From CAYRUP01 sp964578975 (GTDB lineage Bacteria > Pseudomonadota > Gammaproteobacteria > DSM-16500): 14,906 bases of DNA. The stretch spans positions 1 to 14,906 of the forward strand of contig CAZOFA010000061.1 in NCBI GenBank assembly GCA_964578975.1, given 5' to 3'. Shown piece by piece: positions 1-7,005 of the stretch. How positions within the stretch are numbered: position 1 is the first letter of the stretch; every line of letters starts with the position of its first letter. The notes under the pieces were generated by a model. That model had not been told where the DNA came from and did not search any database. It was given only the letters and a program-made list of their open reading frames with translations. The position numbers and the translations under genes were made by a program.

Positions 1-128
1 TGTTTGATCATGTATGCAGTGTAAAATTAAAAAATAATCATGTCAATCAATCCCAAGCTGAGCAAATAATATATAACTAATTGATTATTATAATAATTAT
101 TATTAAAAAGGCTCGACTTCACAATTCA

Positions 129-137
129 TGATAGAAT
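129..137 (+). promoter_or_regulatory. Putative extended -10 promoter for the beta-helix gene
   Basis: TGA followed by TAGAAT resembles an extended -10 element, about 75 bases upstream of the chosen start at 212. No convincing -35 box lies 16-18 bases upstream. The preceding 128 bases are very AT-rich, contain short palindromes of TTATTATAATAA type and hold no gene that I can see. The assignment rests only on the hexamer and its position, so confidence is low. Confidence 0.3.
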
Positions 138-168
138 GACCCCCTTTTTTGACTGTCATTATTTTCAT

Positions 169-194
169 GCCATTCCCGCGCAGGCGGGAATGGC
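169..194. repeat. REP-like hairpin directly upstream of a start codon
   Basis: An 11-bp perfect inverted repeat (arm GCCATTCCCGC at 169-179 and its complement at 184-194) encloses the 4-base loop GCAG. This ATTCCCGC/GCGGGAAT palindrome type is widely dispersed as REP or small mobile palindromes in proteobacterial genomes. Nine bases after the hairpin comes AGGATAACAATG (203-214), which holds the likely Shine-Dalgarno and ATG of the next gene. The same 12-mer also follows a different hairpin at 10747-10771, so it may be part of a repeat module. Confidence 0.75.
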
Positions 195-211
195 ACCTTG
201 CGAGGATAACA

Positions 212-1912
212 ATGAAATTCTCTAAACAAATAACTTATACATTGATATTTTTGAGCAGCGCTAATTTCGCTTATGCTGATAATTCTCTCTGCAACGGCTC
301 TGACACTTCTCCATTCGGCCCAAACGTTTGTATTTTCGACTCACAACATCAAGCAACGATTCAATCCACTGTTAACGCCATTCACAATCAAGAACAATAC
401 AATGAATTTGGCAGTAACGGTTTTGCACTTTTTTTTAAACCAGGGACTTACTCAGCGATTTCAGTTCCTGTCGGTTTTTACACACAGGTCGCAGGGTTAG
501 GTTTAACACCGCGTGACACCACACTTAAAACCATCACAGTGAATGATTTGATCGGTGGTCACAGTACGACAATGTTTTGGCGCATCGCAGAAAATTTAAC
601 GCTGACAGATAACGTGACCTGGGCGGTGTCTCAAGCATCTCCGTTACGAAATTTAATATTTAAAGGCAATTTAACACTCGCATTAGGCGGTGGGTGCTGG
701 GCAAGTGGTGGATTTCTCGCGAATTCAGAAGTCGATGGTCTCATCTCACCCGTCAATCAACAACAATGGCTGTCTCGAAATACCAGCATAAAAGCATGGT
801 CCACTGTGGGATGGAATATGGTATTTGTTGGCGATACTAATTTTAAACCCAGCGAAGATTTTCCTGATACAGTTGTGCCGAACACACCGCGCATTCAAGA
901 AAAACCTTATTTAGCGTTTCAACAAGATTATGAAGTGGTAGTGCCTGCGATGAATAATAGCGCGTCAGAAGGTCCGACTTGGGGAAATGTGGGGACAATC
1001 ATTCCGCGCAATCAATTCATCATCGCATTTCCAGGCGAGACGGCTGATCAGATTAATCAAAAATTAAATGACAGCACGATTCCAAATCCGAAAGCATTAA
1101 TTTTTACACCCGGACAATATGATTTTTACAAACCCATCAACATCTCAACAAAAAATACGGTTGTGTTAGGTTTAGGTTTACCGGTTTTAACGGCGAAAAC
1201 ACCCGGTACGCCGATTATCACAACCAATGCGGCAGGCATTAAAATTTCTGGAGTGATTTTCGAAGCGGGTGCCGCGAGCGCAACCGCGGATGATCCTTCG
1301 TTGTTGCAAATAAATAAAAGCCAAGACAGTAGTGAGGCCACGACTCCAACCACACTGTCGGATGTGTATTGCAGAGCCGGTGGTCGTCTTGCGGCGACAC
1401 ACACGAATAGTTGTCTCACCATTAATGATGATTTTGTTATCGGTGATAATTTATGGCTGTGGCGTGCAGATCATGGTGTAGGCGCCAATAGCGATGCGAG
1501 AAAAGGTTTAATCGTCAACGGTCGCAATGTCACGATGTACGGCTTAGCCGTTGAACATTTTATCCAACAACAAGTTTTTTGGGCGGGAGAAAATGGCAGC
1601 GACTATTTTTATCAATCTGAATTTCCGTATGATGCGGTAGGGAAAGTGGCGCCATCATTTATCATTGCAGATCAAGTCAATCAATTTACGGGATTTGGTT
1701 TAGGAATTTATGACAACTTTGGAAACGCATTTGCGCCGAGCGCGATACAACTGCCCAATCATACGATGATTTCATTAACGCATATGGTCGATGTGAGTTT
1801 GAATCGTCGAGATCTGATCCAACATACCATTCAAACCAGTGATGGAAAAACATCGTGGGGACCTGCTTCAGCACCTCCCGCAGGAAGTCGTCTAGCGAAG
1901 TGGCCGCAATAA
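212..1912 (+). CDS. Secreted right-handed beta-helix protein, function unknown
   Basis: This encodes a 566-residue protein. The start at 212 is chosen because AGGA lies five bases upstream and residues 1-22 form a typical Sec signal peptide (KFSK, then a hydrophobic stretch ending FAYA). An upstream TTG frame from 149 only translates the REP hairpin. The mature part is rich in short hydrophobic strand motifs, with Asn and Gly turns expected of a parallel beta-helix (for example FFKPGTYSAISVPVGFYTQV and AIQLPNHTMISLTH). From memory, similar proteins in Streptomyces and other soil bacteria carry misleading names such as coagulation factor 5/8 domain protein or adenylyl cyclase; no cyclase motif is visible here. 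A polysaccharide-binding or -degrading role is plausible from the fold but unproven. The gene stands alone and converges on lspA, with a palindrome between the two stop codons. Confidence 0.8.
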   Translation: MKFSKQITYTLIFLSSANFAYADNSLCNGSDTSPFGPNVCIFDSQHQATIQSTVNAIHNQEQYNEFGSNGFALFFKPGTYSAISVPVGFYTQVAGLGLTPRDTTLKTITVNDLIGGHSTTMFWRIAENLTLTDNVTWAVSQASPLRNLIFKGNLTLALGGGCWASGGFLANSEVDGLISPVNQQQWLSRNTSIKAWSTVGWNMVFVGDTNFKPSEDFPDTVVPNTPRIQEKPYLAFQQDYEVVVPAMNNSASEGPTWGNVGTIIPRNQFIIAFPGETADQINQKLNDSTIPNPKALIFTPGQYDFYKPINISTKNTVVLGLGLPVLTAKTPGTPIITTNAAGIKISGVIFEAGAASATADDPSLLQINKSQDSSEATTPTTLSDVYCRAGGRLAATHTNSCLTINDDFVIGDNLWLWRADHGVGANSDARKGLIVNGRNVTMYGLAVEHFIQQQVFWAGENGSDYFYQSEFPYDAVGKVAPSFIIADQVNQFTGFGLGIYDNFGNAFAPSAIQLPNHTMISLTHMVDVSLNRRDLIQHTIQTSDGKTSWGPASAPPAGSRLAKWPQ

Positions 1913-1921
1913 ATAACGTAG

Positions 1922-2022
1922 CACAGCCACTCGTCATTGCGAGCGTAGCGAAGCAATCCAAGTTTTTGTGCCGTAAGAGAACCTGGATTGCTTCGCTACG
2001 CTCGCAATGACGAGTGGCTGTG
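1922..2022. repeat. Long palindromic element, copy 1
   Basis: Two perfectly complementary 39-base arms (1922-1960 and 1984-2022) surround a 23-base centre. The arms contain CGTCATTGCGAGCG and GCGAAGCAATCC, the signature of a dispersed palindrome found in many intracellular and environmental proteobacteria. The element fills the gap between the converging stop codons of the beta-helix gene (1912) and lspA (2023). A transcript from either direction would fold into a very stable stem, so it could act as a bidirectional terminator or RNase III target. It lacks the 3' U-run of a standard intrinsic terminator. No transposase gene is attached, so it would be non-autonomous if mobile. Confidence 0.95.
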
Positions 2023-2511
2023 TTAGGACGAACGATGAAAGATCGCATCACAAAATAGCATAAACGCGCCCACACAAATGGCGCTATCTGCCACATTAAA
2101 TGCCGGCCAATGCCAATTGAATGCGTAGAAATCTAAAAAATCGATCACGTGACCATACAACAATCGATCGGATACATTGCCAATCGCGCCACCCATAATC
2201 AAGGCTAATCCAATTCCCAACCAACGTTGTTGTCTGGATAAACGCGACAACCAAATTAATATTCCCACACAGACGACTAGTGCAATCACAGCAAAAAACC
2301 AAGATTGCCAACCGGACGCGCTATTCAAAAAACTAAATGCAGCGCCTGTGTTATACGCCAGTGTGAAATTAAAATGGGGAAACACTGGCACTTCTGTATA
2401 AAGCGGTAATTGATGTAACGCAATATATTTTGTGATGCGATCTAAAATCAAAATCACAATAGTCACCCACAACCAACACAAACCTGTCTTACGCAAATTT
2501 TCGTATTTCAC
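2023..2511 (-). CDS. lspA: Lipoprotein signal peptidase (signal peptidase II)
   Basis: LspA is an inner-membrane aspartyl protease that cleaves the signal peptide from diacylglyceryl-modified prolipoproteins. The 162-residue product matches the usual family length. The catalytic aspartates are visible: D124 in GHVIDF and D142 in FNVADS, preceded by the conserved GGAIGNVSDR segment (107-116). Four hydrophobic segments are apparent near residues 11-28, 68-88, 97-110 and 140-157. The start is a GTG at 2511, chosen because GGAGGG lies five bases upstream and because the length then fits. A longer in-frame ATG at 2628 would run deep inside ileS. The gene overlaps the ileS 3' end by 23 bases and is the last of the ribF-ileS-lspA operon. 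The usual downstream genes fkpB and ispH are absent. Confidence 0.97.
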   Translation of the reverse strand: MKYENLRKTGLCWLWVTIVILILDRITKYIALHQLPLYTEVPVFPHFNFTLAYNTGAAFSFLNSASGWQSWFFAVIALVVCVGILIWLSRLSRQQRWLGIGLALIMGGAIGNVSDRLLYGHVIDFLDFYAFNWHWPAFNVADSAICVGAFMLFCDAIFHRSS

Positions 2512-5302
2512 CCTGACCCTCCACATTTTCCACACAACGTAAACATAATGTCGGATGTTTTTTATCGGCACCCACATCGGATCGACGATGCCAACAACGT
2601 TCGCATTTTGGATAAGACACCGGTTCAACTTTAATTGAAAGCCCTGTCATCTCCGTTGCAATCGCATCACTCGGCGCTTCTTTCAACGGATGCACATCGG
2701 CGCTCGAGGTAATTAACACAAAACGCAATTCATTTTCTAATGCGCTCAATTGTTGATGCAGCGTTGCGTCACAATATAAATGCACGGACGCTTCCAATGG
2801 CGCGCCCAGTTTGTTGGCTTTGCGTTGCATTTCTAATTCTTTATTCACAACATCACGCACTTGTCGCAGTGATTGCCAATACGTTTCATTCATCACTTCA
2901 TGCGTCGAAAGCTCGGCTAAATTGTGATACCAGGTATTTAAAAATACCGATTCATTACGCTTGCCTGGAAGATATTGCCAAATTTCCTCTGCGGTAAAAC
3001 TTAAAATCGGCGCCATCAAACGCACTAACGCTTCAATAATGTGAAACATCGCAGTCTGCGCTGAGCGACGTGCAATACTATTTGTTTGGCAGGTATATTG
3101 ACGATCTTTAATAATATCCAAATAAAATCCGCCCATTTCCACCGTGCAAAAATGATGAATTTTTTGATAAATTAAATGGAATTGATAGGTGTCATACGCT
3201 TTGATCATTTCATTTTGCAGTAATCGCATTTTATTTACCGCCCAACGATCCAGCGCTAACATGTTTTCAGTTTTCACTAAATTTTTTTCGGGATCAAAAC
3301 CGTCGAGGTTCGCTAATAAAAATCGTGCGGTATTGCGCACGCGCCGATAGGTTTCAGAGGTGCGCGTTAAAATTTCTTCCGAGACATTAATTTCCGCACG
3401 ATAATCAATGGATGCCACCCACAAACGCAACACATCAGCGCCCATTGACTCAATCACTTTTTCTGGCGCAATCACATTGCCTAATGATTTTGACATTTTG
3501 CGCCCTTCCAGATCGATCACATAACCATGTGTCAATACGGTTTTGTACGGCGCTTTGCCATGCATTGCAAGTGATGTTAACAGCGAGGATTGAAACCAAC
3601 CGCGATGTTGATCGGATCCTTCCAAATATAAATCCGCGGGAAAACCCAACTGTTTATTTTCGCGTAATACACATTGATGTGACACACCGGAATCAAACCA
3701 CACATCTAAAATATCACGACATTTTGTATAGTGTTTTGCATCTTCACCCAATAATTCTTTTTCATCCAGCGCATACCATGCTTCAACGCCATTTTTTTCC
3801 ACGCGTTCTGCAATTTTTTCCATGAGTGCGACAGAATCAGGATGCACATCACCGGTTTCTTTATGTAAAAATAAAGCGATCGGCGTGCCCCAGGTGCGTT
3901 GACGTGAGATACACCAATCAGGACGTTTGTCGACCATGCTAAAAATGCGGCTCTGGCCCCAATCTGGAATCCAATGCACATTTTCGATCGCAGCCAATGC
4001 CATCATGCGTAAACCATTTTGTTCAAAGCTGATAAACCATTGTGGTGTCGCACGAAAAATCAGTGGTGTTTTATGACGCCAACAATGCGGATAACTGTGG
4101 GTAATTTTGTTGAAATACAACAACGCATTATTTTGCTTCAACACTTCAAGCACTTTTTCATTCGCGGCAGTCACATGCACGCCCGCAAATAAAGGCGTTG
4201 TTGAAATATAACAACCATCATCACCGACGGGATTATCCAGTGGTAATTGATATTGTTGTCCCATCACATAATCATCCAGACCATGCGCAGGGGATGTGTG
4301 TACCGCACCGGTGCCTGCATCCATCGTCACATGCTCACCCGTGATGACAGGCACTTCGCGCTCATAAAATGGATGGTGTAATTTTAGCTGCGTAAATGCG
4401 TCACCGGTGGCTTTCGCCAGAATGTGATAATTTTTAATTTCATAACGTTGCATCACTTGCGTCAACAAAGGTTCGGCAATTAACAAACGTTCTTCACCCG
4501 TGGTCACCAACACATATTCAGTGCGAGGATTCAATGCCACAGCTTGATTCGCGGGTAATGTCCACGGTGTGGTGGTCCAAATCGGGATGGAAATATTTCC
4601 ATGTCCTTCTTTTTTTATTTTACCGAAACGGCTAAGAAAATCTTTCTCATCAACCACTTTAAAACGCACGTCAATCGACGGTGAGGTTTTATCAGCATAT
4701 TCCACTTCTGCTTCAGCGAGTGCGGACGCACAATCCAAACACCAATAAACCGGTTTATAACCTTTTTGCAAATGACCGTTTTGCATCACGGTGGCTAAAC
4801 TGCGAATGATATCCGCTTCATATTTAAAATCCATTGTGCTGTATGGATGTTCCCAATCGGCTAATAAACCTAAACGTTTAAATTCGCTACGTTGAATGTC
4901 GATTTGACTCGTCGCATATTCACGACAGGCTTTGCGAAAATCTTCCGCACTGATTTTGTGACCGGCTTTGCCAATTTTTTTTTCAACTCTTAATTCGATC
5001 GGCAAACCATGACAATCCCAACCCGGAATATAGGGCACATCATAGCCCGCGAAAGTTTTGGATTTCACCACAATATCTTTTAACGTTTTATTCACGGCAT
5101 GACCAATATGCGTATGACCGTTTGCATACGGCGGCCCGTCATGAAAAATAAATTTTTGCTGCGATTTATTTTTTTCTCTGATTTTTTCATAGAGATGCAG
5201 TGTGTCCCATTTTTTTAAAATTTCCGGTTCACGCTCGCGTAAATTTGCTTTCATGGGAAAATCAGTTTTTGGTAAATTTAATGTATTTTTATAATCACTC
5301 AT
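2489..5302 (-). CDS. ileS: Isoleucyl-tRNA synthetase, bacterial type
   Basis: This class I aminoacyl-tRNA synthetase charges tRNA-Ile in the cytoplasm. The product has 937 residues, against 938 in E. coli. The HIGH signature is at 65-68 and KMSKS at 602-606, the same position as in E. coli. The editing domain contains the conserved WTTTPWTLPANQAV segment and the GTGAVHTSPAHG segment. The C-terminal zinc site has C900, C903, C920 and C923 (CERC...CLRC), which marks the type 1 bacterial enzyme. The ATG overlaps the ribF stop by one base (TAATG), with GAGGAA just upstream, so translation is likely coupled. No missing residue or frameshift is seen. Confidence 0.99.
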   Translation of the reverse strand: MSDYKNTLNLPKTDFPMKANLREREPEILKKWDTLHLYEKIREKNKSQQKFIFHDGPPYANGHTHIGHAVNKTLKDIVVKSKTFAGYDVPYIPGWDCHGLPIELRVEKKIGKAGHKISAEDFRKACREYATSQIDIQRSEFKRLGLLADWEHPYSTMDFKYEADIIRSLATVMQNGHLQKGYKPVYWCLDCASALAEAEVEYADKTSPSIDVRFKVVDEKDFLSRFGKIKKEGHGNISIPIWTTTPWTLPANQAVALNPRTEYVLVTTGEERLLIAEPLLTQVMQRYEIKNYHILAKATGDAFTQLKLHHPFYEREVPVITGEHVTMDAGTGAVHTSPAHGLDDYVMGQQYQLPLDNPVGDDGCYISTTPLFAGVHVTAANEKVLEVLKQNNALLYFNKITHSYPHCWRHKTPLIFRATPQWFISFEQNGLRMMALAAIENVHWIPDWGQSRIFSMVDKRPDWCISRQRTWGTPIALFLHKETGDVHPDSVALMEKIAERVEKNGVEAWYALDEKELLGEDAKHYTKCRDILDVWFDSGVSHQCVLRENKQLGFPADLYLEGSDQHRGWFQSSLLTSLAMHGKAPYKTVLTHGYVIDLEGRKMSKSLGNVIAPEKVIESMGADVLRLWVASIDYRAEINVSEEILTRTSETYRRVRNTARFLLANLDGFDPEKNLVKTENMLALDRWAVNKMRLLQNEMIKAYDTYQFHLIYQKIHHFCTVEMGGFYLDIIKDRQYTCQTNSIARRSAQTAMFHIIEALVRLMAPILSFTAEEIWQYLPGKRNESVFLNTWYHNLAELSTHEVMNETYWQSLRQVRDVVNKELEMQRKANKLGAPLEASVHLYCDATLHQQLSALENELRFVLITSSADVHPLKEAPSDAIATEMTGLSIKVEPVSYPKCERCWHRRSDVGADKKHPTLCLRCVENVEGQGEIRKFA
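2517..2522 (-). promoter_or_regulatory. Ribosome binding site that sets the lspA GTG start
   Basis: GGAGGG on the minus strand, five bases before GTG at 2511, is the strongest Shine-Dalgarno in the operon. It lies inside the last codons of ileS, so lspA translation is probably coupled to that of ileS. Confidence 0.75.
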
Positions 5303-6243
5303 TACAATTCCTCATGCATTTCGAAATAAGCACGTGCCGCTTTCGCATCTTTCGCAATTTGTTCGATCAATAAATTTAAATTCGGATAGCGTTGTTCGTT
5401 ACGCAGTTTTTCCACGAATTCCACTTTTACATGACGCCCATATATATCTTGATTGAAATCAAATAAGTGTACTTCTAACAAGCTGCGCGTGCCACCAATT
5501 GTTGGACGTATGCCAACATTGGCCACCCCCGGTAAACTTTTTTCTGCGATATTTTGCATACGCACGATATAAACGCCTTGAACCGGGGGTATCGCACGAT
5601 GCAAATAAATATTGGCGGTGGGAAAACCCATGAGACGTCCGCGTTTATCGCCATAGACGACGCGTCCTTCCATAGAATAAGGTCGACCGAGCAAGCGTTC
5701 AACCAGCGCGTGATCGGCGAGTGCTAATGCTTTGCGTACCCGTGTACTGCTGACCCGTTCGCCGATCAATAGCACACTCGGAATTTGTTCTGCGGTAAAT
5801 CCCGCTTTTTCAGCATATTTTTGCATTAACCGATAATCGCCTTGACGTTTATGACCAAAATGAAAATCATCACCAAGCATAATGTGTTTTATCTGCAGCG
5901 TCTGAATTAAAATGTTTTCGATGAATTGTTCGGCGGGTAACTCTGCAAAAGATTGATTAAAACGGATCACGAATACGTGATCAATGCCTATTGCTCGGAG
6001 GAAACAATACTTTTCACGCCAACGCGTTAAACGCGCCGCCGCTTGGTTTTTCGCAAAAAATTCATAGGGTTGAGGCTCGAAAAGCATCACCAAGGATTGA
6101 GTGCCGAGCGCACGTGCTTTTTGAATGGTCGCTTGCAATAAAGCTTGATGCCCGATATGCATCCCATCAAAATTACCCATCGTGACCACGGCGTTTTTAG
6201 GCGCGGAATGAATATTACATAAACCGCGAATTACGTTTGTCAT
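5302..6243 (-). CDS. ribF: Bifunctional riboflavin kinase/FAD synthetase
   Basis: RibF phosphorylates riboflavin to FMN and adenylylates FMN to FAD. The N-terminal nucleotidyltransferase domain shows GNFDGMHIGH (23-32), LGDDFHFGHKR (123-133) and SSTRVR (165-170). The C-terminal flavokinase domain shows GFPTAN (206-211), ANVGIRPT (241-248) and the LEVHLFDF segment with the likely catalytic E257. The start at 6243 gives 313 residues, the same as E. coli RibF, and aligns with its N-terminus (MTNVIRGL against MKLIRGI). An in-frame ATG at 6261 would add six residues. Neither start has a strong Shine-Dalgarno. First gene of the ribF-ileS-lspA operon. Confidence 0.97.
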   Translation of the reverse strand: MTNVIRGLCNIHSAPKNAVVTMGNFDGMHIGHQALLQATIQKARALGTQSLVMLFEPQPYEFFAKNQAAARLTRWREKYCFLRAIGIDHVFVIRFNQSFAELPAEQFIENILIQTLQIKHIMLGDDFHFGHKRQGDYRLMQKYAEKAGFTAEQIPSVLLIGERVSSTRVRKALALADHALVERLLGRPYSMEGRVVYGDKRGRLMGFPTANIYLHRAIPPVQGVYIVRMQNIAEKSLPGVANVGIRPTIGGTRSLLEVHLFDFNQDIYGRHVKVEFVEKLRNEQRYPNLNLLIEQIAKDAKAARAYFEMHEEL

Positions 6244-6278
6244 AGCGCATAACCCATTCATTAATTTAGAGCCGGCAC

Positions 6279-6307
6279 ATTATACGCGTATATCGGCTTT
6301 ATTGTAA
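6279..6307 (-). promoter_or_regulatory. Sigma70-type promoter for ribF-ileS-lspA
   Basis: On the minus strand TTACAA (6307-6302) and a perfect TATAAT (6284-6279) are separated by 17 bases, 36 bases before the ribF start at 6243. This is the best promoter match in the window. It is interleaved with the divergent promoter for the 6346 gene, whose TATAAT is at 6314-6319, so polymerase binding at the two sites may be mutually exclusive. Confidence 0.7.
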
Positions 6308-6310
6308 AAG

Positions 6311-6319
6311 TGCTATAAT
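6311..6319 (+). promoter_or_regulatory. Extended -10 promoter for the 6346 gene
   Basis: TGC followed by a perfect TATAAT forms an extended -10 element, which would start transcription near 6326, about 20 bases before the ATG at 6346. No good -35 is seen, as is common with TGn elements. The proposed start site also rules out the upstream TTG at 6319 as an initiation codon. Confidence 0.6.
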
Positions 6320-6345
6320 TGGAAGAGGTTATAACGAGGTCATTT

Positions 6346-7005
6346 ATGCAACGTAATGTCGCAGACATACAGCCCCCTGAATCAAACAATAACCGTGCAA
6401 CGTATGCAAATTTATTTGTGGGTTTTGCTCAAGAATACTTTGAAGCACGAAGCGTCCCCCCTGACGATAAAACGTTAGTGCGGGCAACTATTCTGTATGT
6501 TGAATTAAGCAGAATCGCCCCTCAGCTGCAGGACTTCAGTAATTTAAATGAAATGCAAAGTAACATCGATATCATTATTGGAAAGCTGCAACAAGTTAAT
6601 ACACAGACAGGCAAACAAACTGCTGCCGTATTTGCCAGCGAACGTGATCAAATCGGGGAAAAAGTCAAAGGTTCTAACATGAGCCGCGATGCGTTAATAA
6701 AAGAATATTATGGCGAGCAAAATCAAATTTTTGATATGATTCGTGCTGTACTGGCAAGAATCGCAGAACTTGAAAAAGCAGAACAAGAAAAAATGGGACG
6801 TGACCAAGTCATCGATAATCAATTGACGACAGGCGAGAAAAATACGCGTGCGTTCAAATTGAAATTAGAACACTTCCTTAAAGAATGTGGCGTCATTGCT
6901 GGACAATTAGATAAACTCCATTCGTCCTCTTTCAGCAGCTTGCCTTCCACGATGCAATCCAATGTACCGCCACCCGCTTCAAGTATCAGAGCCGGTCTAG
7001 TCTAA
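6346..7005 (+). CDS. Unrecognised helical protein between ribF and murJ
   Basis: I do not recognise this 219-residue protein. The start at 6346 has GAGGT five bases upstream. There is no signal peptide or membrane segment. The sequence is charged and predicted mostly helical. Residues about 50-80 and 115-150 have heptad-like patterns (RIAELEKAEQEKMG near 138-151) that suggest coiled coil. The last 30 residues are Ser/Pro-rich and probably disordered (SSSFSSLPS, then PPPASS). It sits on the opposite strand inside the otherwise conserved murJ-ribF pair, so it is probably a later insertion. Its stop codon overlaps the murJ 3' end by nine bases. A soluble helical body with a flexible Ser-rich tail would suit a type IV secretion substrate, but nothing in the sequence proves that. 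Confidence 0.8.
   Translation: MQRNVADIQPPESNNNRATYANLFVGFAQEYFEARSVPPDDKTLVRATILYVELSRIAPQLQDFSNLNEMQSNIDIIIGKLQQVNTQTGKQTAAVFASERDQIGEKVKGSNMSRDALIKEYYGEQNQIFDMIRAVLARIAELEKAEQEKMGRDQVIDNQLTTGEKNTRAFKLKLEHFLKECGVIAGQLDKLHSSSFSSLPSTMQSNVPPPASSIRAGLV

Noticed and set aside
149..211. TTG start extending the beta-helix protein by 21 residues
   Set aside because: The extension only translates the REP hairpin and would bury the signal peptide; the ATG at 212 has a proper Shine-Dalgarno.
1686..2096. 136-codon minus-strand frame across palindrome copy 1
   Set aside because: Its middle translates the palindrome (CERSEAIQ and LDCFATLAMT are well-known spurious peptides from this repeat), and it overlaps the ends of two real genes.
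2512..2628. ATG at 2628 as lspA start
   Set aside because: It would add 39 residues inside ileS; GTG at 2511 has GGAGGG upstream and gives the family length of 162.
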